64,000 nucleotides of DNA from the NCBI GenBank assembly GCA_002335175.1, contig DDCA01000002.1, positions 1-64,000 on the forward strand, in the 5' to 3' direction. Positions 16,478 to 24,704 of this stretch are shown in pieces. Made by a program: the position numbers and the translations under genes. The DNA comes from Candidatus Saccharibacteria bacterium UBA2018. GTDB taxonomy: Bacteria; Patescibacteriota; Saccharimonadia; Saccharimonadales; Saccharimonadaceae. A model generated the notes under the pieces. The model ran no database searches. It had not been told where the DNA came from and was given only the letters and a program-made list of their open reading frames with translations. The stretch's first letter is position 1; each line of letters opens with the position of its first letter.

Positions 16478-16500
16478 TGGTGCATCTCCGTTGTAACTCT

Positions 16501-18138
16501 CTAGAGCCGGTGGATTCCAAGAGCGCCGGTGATGGCACCGTCGAGTTGCCTCGACCTGCCCTTGACGACCCGACACTTGTACCCGTTGTTCCGGAGCGTA
16601 CCCAACAGATGATTACGTCCCTTCACCATCGCTTCCCTCGAAGGGGCGACGACGGCAAAAACGTCATTGAACTGCTGGGCAAGCGACGACTGCGACATCA
16701 GCTCGGCTTGCTGTTTGAGCGAATGCCGCCGCTTTTGCGTGTTCGGGTGTTCAATCTCCTGACGGCCTCCGAGAAGCCCCCGGCGGATGCCGGAAGTGGC
16801 TCGCTGCTGGTATACCAGCACGTTAGTCGCCATACTGCCCGAAATCGTCTGGCCTGCACTGACGGCCGAGCTCCACACGCCCCGCGGGGCGCGGTGGTGG
16901 TAAATCTCCTGGACCTCACTGACGTGGAACACTTCACGCCGCTTGGTGACAATGATGGTTGAGATCCAGTTACCGTCAAGGCAAGCGAAGTCACTACCGA
17001 CCACGATGGATTCATGGGGAGCGACCGGGAACGGGTCCTTGAGCGTACCAAGGTCTTCGGCCTGGTACGGGCTATCCGGATCGGCCACGTCCGCTTCGCT
17101 GACGAGTTCGATCCTGTCACCGAAGCGGCTGTCGTGGAACGACAGATTGGTGACGTCGTACGAACCGCGGATCAGCTGACAGAGCTCCAGGTACCCGAGA
17201 CAGTGAACATCCCGGACCCGCATGCCGGACCCGTTGATGGCCTCCACAACCTGCCGACCCAATTCAATGAGCGGCAAGTCATAGAGACGGGGGTCATCCA
17301 GCTGGCCTTTCGCGGCTTTCTCCATCTCGCTAGTGCGCTTGATGGTGGCAACCGCCAGCTGCCAGGTCTCGGCAGCACCGTTGGCACGCTGTGTAGCAGT
17401 GATTTGGTCGGCATTCTCGCGAAGCCGAGCCATCGTCTCTGCCGTAGCGTCATCGACCTCGAACTGGTCGGTGTCGAACACCAGCGGTTGGCCATTCAAG
17501 GCAAAATACGTCTCTGCCTTGAACGAGTTGGAGGGCCGTGTCAGCCGGACATAGGACATGCCGACCTTCAAGCCACTCCCATCGGCTGTCGCCGCAACTT
17601 GGTCGATGTTGTAGGCCAGGTTGTTGCTGACGTCGTGCATCCGGTCGTGGTTGAAGGCCGAGAAGTCACTGCCGTGTCCCCTAACGGGGATGTGGTCGAA
17701 TGACCGGTCGAGTTGCTGGATGATGCCGTAGCGCTCACCCAGCGCCTCCACGATCGTGTGCTTGATCGGCCAGACAAACCGATTCTTCGGACGGCGGTAG
17801 CGCTTTTGGCGCAGGAACCGCCGAATGACGCCGCTGTCGTCCTCGCTGGAGGCGAGATACAGCGTATCACCAAGTCCGAAGTAGATGTAGACGTCCTTCA
17901 GCATGCACCACAGCTCCCACCAGACTCGCCCGTACTGCCAACGCAAGTTAAGCGCCAGCAGCGGCAGGCCAATCGTGAGTGCGTAGGCCAGGCTTGTTCG
18001 CCCAAACAGGACGACGAACCCGGTCACCGACAGCATCAGTACGGCGACGTCTCCCGCGGTCCAGTTGGAAACGATGGGGTGGCGCAAGCCGGGCTCGCTG
18101 TTGACGTGTGACTTGGGCGGTGCCGAAGTGGTGCTCAT
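16501..18138 (-). CDS. T4SS membrane protein with VirB4 N-terminal domain (SCO6880-like)
   Basis: Protein of 545 residues. Two close membrane helices at about 28-70 (a PrgI/VirB3-like hairpin) are followed by about 450 soluble residues resembling the N-terminal domain of VirB4 and the SCO6880 family of actinobacterial conjugative elements. No Walker A is present, so it depends on the ATPase encoded next (14839). AAGGAGG lies 9 nt before the ATG, and the ATG overlaps the stop of the VirB6-like gene by 4 nt (ATGA). The identification rests on architecture and context and on family recall, not on a search. Confidence 0.65.
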   Translation of the reverse strand: MSTTSAPPKSHVNSEPGLRHPIVSNWTAGDVAVLMLSVTGFVVLFGRTSLAYALTIGLPLLALNLRWQYGRVWWELWCMLKDVYIYFGLGDTLYLASSEDDSGVIRRFLRQKRYRRPKNRFVWPIKHTIVEALGERYGIIQQLDRSFDHIPVRGHGSDFSAFNHDRMHDVSNNLAYNIDQVAATADGSGLKVGMSYVRLTRPSNSFKAETYFALNGQPLVFDTDQFEVDDATAETMARLRENADQITATQRANGAAETWQLAVATIKRTSEMEKAAKGQLDDPRLYDLPLIELGRQVVEAINGSGMRVRDVHCLGYLELCQLIRGSYDVTNLSFHDSRFGDRIELVSEADVADPDSPYQAEDLGTLKDPFPVAPHESIVVGSDFACLDGNWISTIIVTKRREVFHVSEVQEIYHHRAPRGVWSSAVSAGQTISGSMATNVLVYQQRATSGIRRGLLGGRQEIEHPNTQKRRHSLKQQAELMSQSSLAQQFNDVFAVVAPSREAMVKGRNHLLGTLRNNGYKCRVVKGRSRQLDGAITGALGIHRL

Positions 18139-19274
18139 GCTGCGCCACCTCCTTTCTGCGGTTGGTCGGGAATGCGGCTCTTGGCAGCCTGGGCGACCGC
18201 GGCCACTTCCAGGTGTCCGGTCGACGTCGCTACCGTGGCAGCGATGTCGGCAAGACGGCGGGACATTGGTTCACCGGGCTTGTCGTCGATGGATGCGACG
18301 AGCGTGGCGGTACCGATTTCACGTATCACCGAGCCGTGGCTTTCAGAGATACGGTTCTCGGCTTCGCGGACGGTCAGCGGCTCGGAGCTGCGGATGTCGA
18401 CCGCACCTTCGATTGCGCTGTCCAGCCTCCCAAACACTTCGACCGACCGCTTGTGGGCCAGCCAAAGGATGAGAAGCGGTGTCGCTGTGCAGAAGAGGAG
18501 AGCAACAATCTCACTCACGACTCCTACGTAGCTTTCACCGGTCGGCAGCACATTCTCGGACTTGTTGATTCCGTAGACGCAGACGCTGAGCGACAGCACC
18601 ATCAACGGCGGTGATACGAACACGGTCACGATGACCGCGTTCAGCCAATGCCAGACACTCTCGAAGAACCGGTGGACAGGACGGAGCACCAGGAAAACCG
18701 GGTACACCAAGCTGACCACCAGCGTCAGGACGAACAGGCCAATTGAGCAGGCCGCCACCGCCAAGGTAATGAGCCAGGCGATGAAGAAGCCGACGAGTTG
18801 GCCGATGACGTCGCCTGGGCTTGCCAACGACGTCAACTGGTCAATCAAGGAGTCCTTGCCACCTTCGGTGAAGTACTCGGAGATAGCAACGCTGACCTCG
18901 TGGGACAGCTTGTAAAACGTGGCGTAGACGGGGTAGTAGCCCCGAATGAACAGCGCCATGCCGATGATGCTTCCGAACAGCTTGACGTTGGTGCGCCCGA
19001 AGTCTTTCCCGAGACGCAGCAGCAGGACTGTGTACGTCAGCAGGATAACGAGCGACAGCAAGTTGATGCCGACGTTTGTCCAGCTTCCCAGAAGGTAGCT
19101 GAACCAGTCGGACTCGACCACACCGGGCGGTGGGGGCGCGGTGGTGAAGAGCAATTTGATGGCGAACTTCAGCATCCCGGTTTGGGAGTCGAAGAACATG
19201 CCAGCGATTGCTTCCACCCAGTCGCTTGGCCCCGGGATGTCCGGGAACGGCCAGAGGTCAATCATTGGGTACAT
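18135..19274 (-). CDS. Polytopic VirB6/TrbL-like T4SS channel protein
   Basis: Protein of 379 residues with about six to seven hydrophobic segments between residues 60 and 270 and a charged cytoplasmic C-terminal tail of about 100 residues. This is the plan of VirB6/TrbL inner-membrane channel subunits. GGGAG lies 7 nt before the ATG. It sits between the pilin-like gene and the VirB4 N-domain gene, the usual neighbourhood of VirB6. Function is inferred from topology and context. Confidence 0.65.
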   Translation of the reverse strand: MYPMIDLWPFPDIPGPSDWVEAIAGMFFDSQTGMLKFAIKLLFTTAPPPPGVVESDWFSYLLGSWTNVGINLLSLVILLTYTVLLLRLGKDFGRTNVKLFGSIIGMALFIRGYYPVYATFYKLSHEVSVAISEYFTEGGKDSLIDQLTSLASPGDVIGQLVGFFIAWLITLAVAACSIGLFVLTLVVSLVYPVFLVLRPVHRFFESVWHWLNAVIVTVFVSPPLMVLSLSVCVYGINKSENVLPTGESYVGVVSEIVALLFCTATPLLILWLAHKRSVEVFGRLDSAIEGAVDIRSSEPLTVREAENRISESHGSVIREIGTATLVASIDDKPGEPMSRRLADIAATVATSTGHLEVAAVAQAAKSRIPDQPQKGGGAA

Positions 19275-19343
19275 GACTTAGCTCCCTTACGGGTGGGGGT
19301 GACCCAGGGGCGGGCGGGTGACCGCACCGCCCCTGGGCATGGG

Positions 19344-19658
19344 TCAGCAGTTCTTGTAGACGTTGGTGATGATGGAATCGCCAATCGAGAGCACGAGTGC
19401 ACCCCCGATGACGATTCCCAGAACGACGGCGATCTTCTTGAACCACTTGGCCCCGTTGTCGGGACCGAAGATGGCCAGAAGTGCGACGACGATCAGACCG
19501 AGGACCAGCAGAGGCCAGACGCCCAGGACGAACCCGAGCGCCGCCCCTTGCAGCCAGTCAGCGCTGGACTGGATGCCACCCCAGATGCCATCGTTCGGCT
19601 TGGGGCACTTGTCGGCTGCCTGCACTGACGAACCGACCATGAGGATCAGAGACGTCAT
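19344..19658 (-). CDS. Small VirB2-like pilin candidate
   Basis: Protein of 104 residues: a short signal peptide ending SVQA before ADKC, two long hydrophobic helices (about 45-65 and 75-95) separated by a short basic loop, and a C-terminal Cys that could pair with the Cys after the signal peptide. This matches VirB2/TrbC pilins in size and topology. ATG 19658 is chosen over GTG 19667 because AAGGAGG is 8 nt before the ATG and directly abuts the GTG. It precedes the VirB6-like gene. Confidence 0.6.
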   Translation of the reverse strand: MTSLILMVGSSVQAADKCPKPNDGIWGGIQSSADWLQGAALGFVLGVWPLLVLGLIVVALLAIFGPDNGAKWFKKIAVVLGIVIGGALVLSIGDSIITNVYKNC

Positions 19659-19709
19659 GTTTTTCACCTCCTTCAGAGGATTGTGGGGGGTATCACTCCG
19701 AAGAGTGAC

Positions 19710-20921
19710 CTACCGGGCCTCGGTGAGACCCGGTTCGTTCTTGGACTCCCCGTCGAACTCGGTGTCATCGGAGTACTCCTCGAAGACCTCCTCGACGCTC
19801 CTCAGCACCGGGTCGGTCTTGTCGGGCGACTGCTCGAGCCACCGGATGACGATTCGCTGCAGCTCCACACGGGTGCGGAGACGCAGTTTCGCCAGATCGA
19901 CGGGGTTTTCCTTGGCCATGTGGCGGTCGTACGAGATCGTCATGATCTGCTCCAGCGCGAAGCTGAACCCGTACTGTTCCATGAGTTTCGGCAGCTCGCG
20001 CCGCTTGATGCCCAGGAACACCACGATGGTCTTGTTCACCATCTTGTCGTTCAGCTTGTGCCCGTCACGGTATGCCACGAACGTCGAGTCAGCATCGCTG
20101 AACGACGTCGGTTTCGCCGCGCAGGCGACCACGAACGGGACCGTAGCCACGCGCATCGCTCCCAGGTTGGACTGGTTCGCGAGGCCGTTGCCAAGGTCTT
20201 GCATGACGGCACGGTAACAGCGGGTGGCGTTGATGGCGCCCTCCACGTACCGCTTGCCCGTTATGCTCCGGTTGGAGTTCGGGTCAGACGCGATGACAGC
20301 CACCGACGTGTGCCTGTGGTGCCCAAGGGCACTGTCTAGCGCGTCATGGTTGCCGAATGCTTCGAGGCTTGCCAGGTATGCCCTGAGCGTCAGTGTCTCG
20401 TCGCGGTCGACTCCCAGCATCGCTGCGGCATTGCCGGCGTTCTCGTTGGCTTCGATCAGCAGCGTGCTCTTCTTGCCGTGCTCGTCGAGCGTCGCAATCA
20501 AGTTGGTCGCCGTCGGCGTCTTGCCGGCCCCGCCCTTGGAATTGGCGGTAGCACCACAAGCACGCTTGCGGCTGGCTAGGTCAAAGATGACCCGGTCGTT
20601 GCGATCGAACTGCTCACGGAGCGAGACGATCGGACGCGGAGCGAACTTCAGCCGGTACAGGCCGAGCCTCGCATACGTCCAGAAGTAGAGCCAGTGCAGT
20701 ACGAAGCGCTTGTAGCGCGGCCGGCTGTCGTAGACACCTTCAGGCAGCCGCTCTGAGAGCGGCAGCTTGGGTGACTTCTGCCGTTTGGGCGGCTTCATCC
20801 GTCGCTTCTGCTTGACGGGTGGTGACTCGGCGCTGGGAGCGCCGGGCCTCCAGGATGGCGGTTCGGGAGCACGGAGGTAACCCCCCGGTTGTCCCGAGCC
20901 ACGCAGTTGGGGCTGCGACAT
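19710..20921 (-). CDS. ParA/MinD-like P-loop ATPase heading the T4SS operon
   Basis: Protein of 403 residues. The first 70 are rich in Pro, Lys and Arg, followed by an aromatic amphipathic stretch (about 73-92, HWLYFWTYARLGLY) that could touch the membrane. The deviant Walker A motif SKGGAGKTPTATN lies at about 127-139, then a MinD-like fold with IEANENAGNAA in the switch region. Such ATPases position complexes or accompany T4SS and type VII systems in actinobacteria. ATG 20921 has GAGG 8 nt upstream and is preferred to GTG 20930, which overlaps that site. First gene of the operon; no convincing promoter is seen upstream. Confidence 0.7.
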   Translation of the reverse strand: MSQPQLRGSGQPGGYLRAPEPPSWRPGAPSAESPPVKQKRRMKPPKRQKSPKLPLSERLPEGVYDSRPRYKRFVLHWLYFWTYARLGLYRLKFAPRPIVSLREQFDRNDRVIFDLASRKRACGATANSKGGAGKTPTATNLIATLDEHGKKSTLLIEANENAGNAAAMLGVDRDETLTLRAYLASLEAFGNHDALDSALGHHRHTSVAVIASDPNSNRSITGKRYVEGAINATRCYRAVMQDLGNGLANQSNLGAMRVATVPFVVACAAKPTSFSDADSTFVAYRDGHKLNDKMVNKTIVVFLGIKRRELPKLMEQYGFSFALEQIMTISYDRHMAKENPVDLAKLRLRTRVELQRIVIRWLEQSPDKTDPVLRSVEEVFEEYSDDTEFDGESKNEPGLTEAR

Positions 20922-21033
20922 GCGGATCACCTCTCACTTGTATCGGAATGGATAGAGTTACAAACGTTAAGGTGCACTTTCTCCACCTCATATGTCGTTA
21001 CTCTACGGGTTGCTTTCTTAGGGGGGTTGGCTT

Positions 21034-21073
21034 CTGCCGCTCTGCCGGCGAGGCATCATCGGCAAAGCGGCAG
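21034..21073 (-). promoter_or_regulatory. Imperfect hairpin upstream of the T4SS operon
   Basis: CTGCCGCTCTGCCG (21034-21047) pairs with CGGCAAAGCGGCAG (21060-21073) with one mismatch around a 12-nt loop. It could be an attenuator in the T4SS leader or a terminator of an untranslated transcript. Confidence 0.35.
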
Positions 21074-21292
21074 TAACCAACCACAAGAATGGAAGCCTGG
21101 AGCATGACAAAGTGCAATGGAGCCGGATTTTCGTCCGGTTGCGCCGTTGAAACACTGACATTCGCGGTTGTCAGCAGCGTAATCGAACCACAATCACTCG
21201 CCCTGTGGCACGTACCAGGGTTATTTTCATTTGATAATATCATCAATTTGTATTTTAAGCAATTTTACGTTGCTCAATCTACTCCTGTTAAA

Positions 21293-21321
21293 TTGCAAAG
21301 ATGTAAAGACGGTTGTATAAA
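21293..21321 (+). promoter_or_regulatory. Promoter of the PH-domain gene
   Basis: TTGCAA (21293-21298), a 17-nt spacer and TATAAA (21316-21321). Transcription should start near 21328, giving a leader of about 58 nt that ends in AAGGAG 6 nt before ATG 21386. Unlike most first genes outside the block, this one is leadered. Confidence 0.5.
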
Positions 21322-21385
21322 TAGTAAATAGACCTGGGGACAGTAATGATTCCCGGGCGTACCCGACAATCCGAAGGAGAAACCA

Positions 21386-22219
21386 ATGGCTAAGACCATG
21401 TTACACCTGGGGGCGTCGTTCGCGCTCGGGCTGTACTGTGCCGCCATGGTGAACTCGTTCCCCATGGCAACTCCCACGCACGCCGCGTTTACGTTCATCG
21501 CTGTCGGCTGCGTCGGCTTCGTGGTCGCGACTGCGCTCCGAGCTTTTGCGCACAGAGTCCACCAAAACTCTGAGCTCAACCCGGCCCAGCTGAACATCGA
21601 GATCCGCGAATCGTCAGTTGGGAGCCAAGCCGAACAGCGCATCCGCCTGCTTTTGTTCCCACGCCCCGAAGATGATGAAGTCAACGACGTCATCAACCGG
21701 GTCAACCGGGCGAGCAAAGTGTTCCTGGTCGTGCGGCTCGCGTTCGTCACTAGTGTTTACCTTGTGCTGATGACAGCGCTCATCTGGCTGATGGTCAACC
21801 CCGTCAGTTTTGACATAGTTGATTTGGGTTCTCAACCGGACGATACGGCTACCCGTGTAGATCCCGAAGTTCCCTACGGCGTGCCGATGCTTGTCAGTCT
21901 GGTTACGGCGTTCGTGCTTGTCTGGGTCTGGGTCAGCTGGCAGAGCCGGTACTCCGTTCTGACAAACGAGTTTTGGTTCAACGCCAAGATCTGGCCGACC
22001 TGGCTTCCGCGAACAGACAGCACACCGAGTGTTCCGATTACCCGGTTGGAGCTCGCCGACATTGAACAAGGTGCAATCGGGAAGCTGTTCAAGTACGGGA
22101 CGTTCGTCACCGACACGGGTGCCGAGAACGACCAGAAGATCCAACGATTTCCCGGAATGCCCGACCCCTACGGCTTCAGGGGCTCCGCGAACGCCCTGCG
22201 CCCGCGAACACGTCACTAA
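21386..22219 (+). CDS. Membrane protein with bacterial PH-like domain
   Basis: Protein of 277 residues with four hydrophobic segments (two in residues 5-55, two at about 112-182) and a C-terminal PH-like domain (YSVLTNEFW, ITRLELADIEQG, GKLFKYGTFV), as in the bPH2/YdbT group. AAGGAG lies 6 nt before the ATG. Role unknown. Composition matches the T4SS block, and a long hairpin 21 nt after its stop ends the block, so it belongs to the same transferred unit although on the other strand. Confidence 0.65.
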   Translation: MAKTMLHLGASFALGLYCAAMVNSFPMATPTHAAFTFIAVGCVGFVVATALRAFAHRVHQNSELNPAQLNIEIRESSVGSQAEQRIRLLLFPRPEDDEVNDVINRVNRASKVFLVVRLAFVTSVYLVLMTALIWLMVNPVSFDIVDLGSQPDDTATRVDPEVPYGVPMLVSLVTAFVLVWVWVSWQSRYSVLTNEFWFNAKIWPTWLPRTDSTPSVPITRLELADIEQGAIGKLFKYGTFVTDTGAENDQKIQRFPGMPDPYGFRGSANALRPRTRH

Positions 22220-22239
22220 GGGTCTCCTGTCGGGTACAA

Positions 22240-22278
22240 CTTAGTCCGGCGCTGGTGCAAACCCAGCGCCGGACTAAG
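22240..22278 (+). terminator. 16-bp perfect hairpin at the right edge of the GC-rich block
   Basis: CTTAGTCCGGCGCTGG (22240-22255) pairs perfectly with 22263-22278 around a 7-nt loop. No U-run follows. It has the same style as the hairpin at 11698-11729 at the other end of the block. Confidence 0.6.
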
Positions 22279-22333
22279 CCTACACAGCTTGAAATTATTT
22301 TGAACGCTCCCAGAGGTAGTACCGCATCTACGT

Positions 22334-22339
22334 TATACT
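22334..22339 (+). promoter_or_regulatory. -10 box of a leaderless histidine kinase mRNA
   Basis: TATACT ends 8 nt before ATG 22348, without a Shine-Dalgarno site. No good -35 hexamer is seen at 16-18 nt. Confidence 0.55.
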
Positions 22340-22347
22340 AAAAGCAC

Positions 22348-24033
22348 ATGATACTGGCAGCAACAAACGCAGCAGCGCCTGACATATCCGAGCGGACTAA
22401 ATGGTATGTCATTGTTCGAATGTTCTTTTTGCTCGGCGTTGGTATCCCCGGCATTCTCACACAGTACGTCTTTGACGGTTGGACTTCGGAAGTTCAGAAA
22501 GATTCGCTCCTGCTTATGGGAGCGCTTTTAAGTAATGCCGCTTTTTACATCTTATCCCTGCTGCGGTCCGATGAAGCCTATCATAAAAAACTTGCGTTCG
22601 TTTGGCTGATTCTCGATGTTGCACTTATATCACTCCTTATATTTACCAAAGGTGGTGTTGAAAGCCGCAGCCCAATCCTCTACACTATTCCGATTCTCAT
22701 GTCGTCGGCTATATTTGGCCGGTTTGCAGCGTTTATTACTGCAGCGTTTTGCTCCCTAACCTACACCGTCATGTTAGCGCTCGACTATGCCGGCATCGTG
22801 ACCTCGTTTGGCGCACTCGACCCTACGCTGCGGACTAATCTTCCCTACGTCATCAATTCAATCTTTTTCTTCTCGGCAATTCTGCTGGTTATTGCCCTGG
22901 CAATCAACTTTATTACCCGCCTGTTGATTGAAAAAGAGCATCAAGCCAGTGAGAATATGAGGAGTTTGCTCCGAGCCCAGGAGATTGCAAAGCTTGGCAG
23001 CTGGGAGTGGGACGTTGGTAGTGATACCATCTCTTGGTCAAAAGAGCTGCATACGATTTTTGGTCTCCAGCCTGACGGCTCGAACATTAGCTATAACCAA
23101 TACGTGCAGCTTATCCATCCTGATGACAGAAAACATGTCGGCAAAACAATTCAGGCCGCAATCAAAACTAAGCAGCCGTTTCATATGGACCACCGGATTC
23201 TGCTGCCGGATGGCACTGTCAAATATATTCACGGCGAAGGGCAGCCTTATGTCGACCGATTGGGCGGCAAGGTTATTAAGCTCGCAGGTACGGCCCAAGA
23301 TATTTCCGAAGCATACCGCCTGAATGATGCCAGAAAAGAATTTCTTTCACTTGCATCCCACCAGCTACGCACGCCAGCCAGCGGTGTAAAGTCATATCTT
23401 TCGCTACTGCTCGACGGAGCAGCCGGCGAGGTTTCACGTAAGCAAAAAGACTTCTTAAAGAAAGCTTATGATTCCAACAATCACCAGCTGGCTATTATCG
23501 ACAAGCTCCTCAGCCTCGCCAATGTCGAATCCGGCAAACTGACTATCAGAAAAGAGCGTGTCGATTTGAATTTCCTTGTCTCGTCTATTCTGAAATACCA
23601 TGCAAATGAGGCCAAGCGCAAAAAGCTACGTCTGCGTTTTAAACGATCACCGCAAATCCTGATGGTGTACGCCGATCCAAGCTACCTGACGATGGTAATC
23701 GATAACCTAGTCAGTAATGCTATCAAATATACCCCTGCTAACGGCCGGGTTACTATTGCCACCGACTCGTCAAAAACATTGGCGTACCTAGAGGTTACCG
23801 ACACAGGTATTGGTATCGCCGATGATGATTTACCACGGCTATTTAAAAAATACTCCCGGCTCGAGAGTACGACCGCCGGTCCGATTGGTGGGTCAGGGTT
23901 GGGTTTATATCTCGCAAAGTATATTATTGACTTACACCGCGGCTCGCTTTCGGTTACGTCGAAAGTTGGCTCGGGTACCAGTTTCAACGTTAAGCTGCCG
24001 CTATCATCAAGCGCGGCAAAAAGAGCCGTTTAA
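22348..24033 (+). CDS. Membrane sensor histidine kinase (6 TM-PAS-HisKA-HATPase)
   Basis: Protein of 561 residues. About six membrane helices fill residues 20-195, then a PAS domain (about 210-320, with GSWEWDVGSD and ending TAQDIS), HisKA with His338 in SLASHQLRTPA, and a HATPase domain with IDNLVSNAIKYT, TDTGIG and GGSGLGLYLAKY. The membrane part probably senses an envelope or lipid-phase signal (inference). The ATG follows TATACT by 8 nt. The cognate receiver gene starts 2 nt after its stop. The His box is almost identical to those of the kinases at 7848 and 10423, on the other side of the T4SS block. Confidence 0.9.
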   Translation: MILAATNAAAPDISERTKWYVIVRMFFLLGVGIPGILTQYVFDGWTSEVQKDSLLLMGALLSNAAFYILSLLRSDEAYHKKLAFVWLILDVALISLLIFTKGGVESRSPILYTIPILMSSAIFGRFAAFITAAFCSLTYTVMLALDYAGIVTSFGALDPTLRTNLPYVINSIFFFSAILLVIALAINFITRLLIEKEHQASENMRSLLRAQEIAKLGSWEWDVGSDTISWSKELHTIFGLQPDGSNISYNQYVQLIHPDDRKHVGKTIQAAIKTKQPFHMDHRILLPDGTVKYIHGEGQPYVDRLGGKVIKLAGTAQDISEAYRLNDARKEFLSLASHQLRTPASGVKSYLSLLLDGAAGEVSRKQKDFLKKAYDSNNHQLAIIDKLLSLANVESGKLTIRKERVDLNFLVSSILKYHANEAKRKKLRLRFKRSPQILMVYADPSYLTMVIDNLVSNAIKYTPANGRVTIATDSSKTLAYLEVTDTGIGIADDDLPRLFKKYSRLESTTAGPIGGSGLGLYLAKYIIDLHRGSLSVTSKVGSGTSFNVKLPLSSSAAKRAV

Positions 24034-24035
24034 GT

Positions 24036-24407
24036 ATGAAGATTCTTATCATCGAAGACGACCATGCCCTCCAAGATGCCTATAGCTACTTATTAAAGCT
24101 GAAGGGGCATAAAGTCGCGTCTGCCTTTGATGGCAAGGAGGGCTTGAAGCTGGCCCGTTCGAGCCGTTACGACGTCATTCTGCTCGATCTCCACATGCCG
24201 GTGATGGATGGCATTGAATTTTTAAAGCACTACAAAAAGGACCTAAAACCAACCACCAACGTTATCGTTTTCAGTAACATGGCCAGCCAGGAAATTGACA
24301 AGACCGTCACAGCGCTTGGCGCTTCTACCACTCTTTTAAAATCATCGATGACACCAGCCAGTTTGCTTAGTGTCATCGAAGCTAAAGTTCCAACCAAGAA
24401 TAAATGA
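24036..24407 (+). CDS. Receiver-only response regulator (CheY-like)
   Basis: Protein of 123 residues, one receiver domain: IIEDDHAL acidic pocket, phospho-acceptor Asp51 in LLDLHMPVMDG, switch Ser in VIVFSN and Lys in TLLKSS. It starts 2 nt after the kinase stop and is translationally coupled. Like the other two receivers here it lacks an output domain. Confidence 0.9.
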   Translation: MKILIIEDDHALQDAYSYLLKLKGHKVASAFDGKEGLKLARSSRYDVILLDLHMPVMDGIEFLKHYKKDLKPTTNVIVFSNMASQEIDKTVTALGASTTLLKSSMTPASLLSVIEAKVPTKNK

Positions 24408-24420
24408 GCTCGCTAGCTGC

Positions 24421-24615
24421 CTAGGCGCCCAGAACTCTTAGCACATGGTAAACCACATATACCGGCCACACGATAGCCTGCAACAGACCGAGAATAACTT
24501 CCCAAAATCCGCCATTTGATTCAGATATGAAGTAAATTGCGGCGCCAATATAAGCGAGAAAATGGAAAAATCCCCATGGACCGTGCTCGGCTACTTTGAC
24601 TGCGTTTTTTGACAT
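24421..24615 (-). CDS. Small membrane protein, 64 residues
   Basis: Two hydrophobic segments (about 14-32 and 38-60) rich in aromatic residues. GGAGGG lies 4-5 nt before the ATG. No known family is recognised; the strong ribosome binding site supports it as real. Confidence 0.5.
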   Translation of the reverse strand: MSKNAVKVAEHGPWGFFHFLAYIGAAIYFISESNGGFWEVILGLLQAIVWPVYVVYHVLRVLGA

Positions 24616-24704
24616 ATTTCCCTCCGCTCATTATGAATCGCTTAATAGCTATGATTATACGCCACAACCAAAGAAATACGCTTTGCTTTTCCGAAGTCCA
24701 AGCG

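Larger units (their letters stand above)
20922..21385 (+). other. 464-bp divergent intergenic region
   Basis: Lies between the T4SS operon and the plus-strand PH-domain gene. It holds an imperfect hairpin at 21034-21073 (13 of 14 bp paired), a smaller hairpin CCGGA/TCCGG near 21123-21138, and an AT-rich stretch (21220-21330) with a plus-strand promoter at 21293-21321. Two open frames of about 80 codons occur, but neither has a ribosome binding site or any recognisable feature, and they are not called. The AT-rich segment contrasts with the GC-rich genes on both sides. Confidence 0.5.

Noticed and set aside
20998..21331. Open frames of 82 codons (minus, 20998-21246) and 80 codons (plus, 21089-21331)
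   Set aside because: No Shine-Dalgarno site or -10 box at the right distance, and neither translation shows domains or membrane segments.
11787..22219. Complete integrative conjugative element
   Set aside because: No integrase, relaxase, coupling protein or flanking direct repeats were found in the window; called only a transferred-looking T4SS block.
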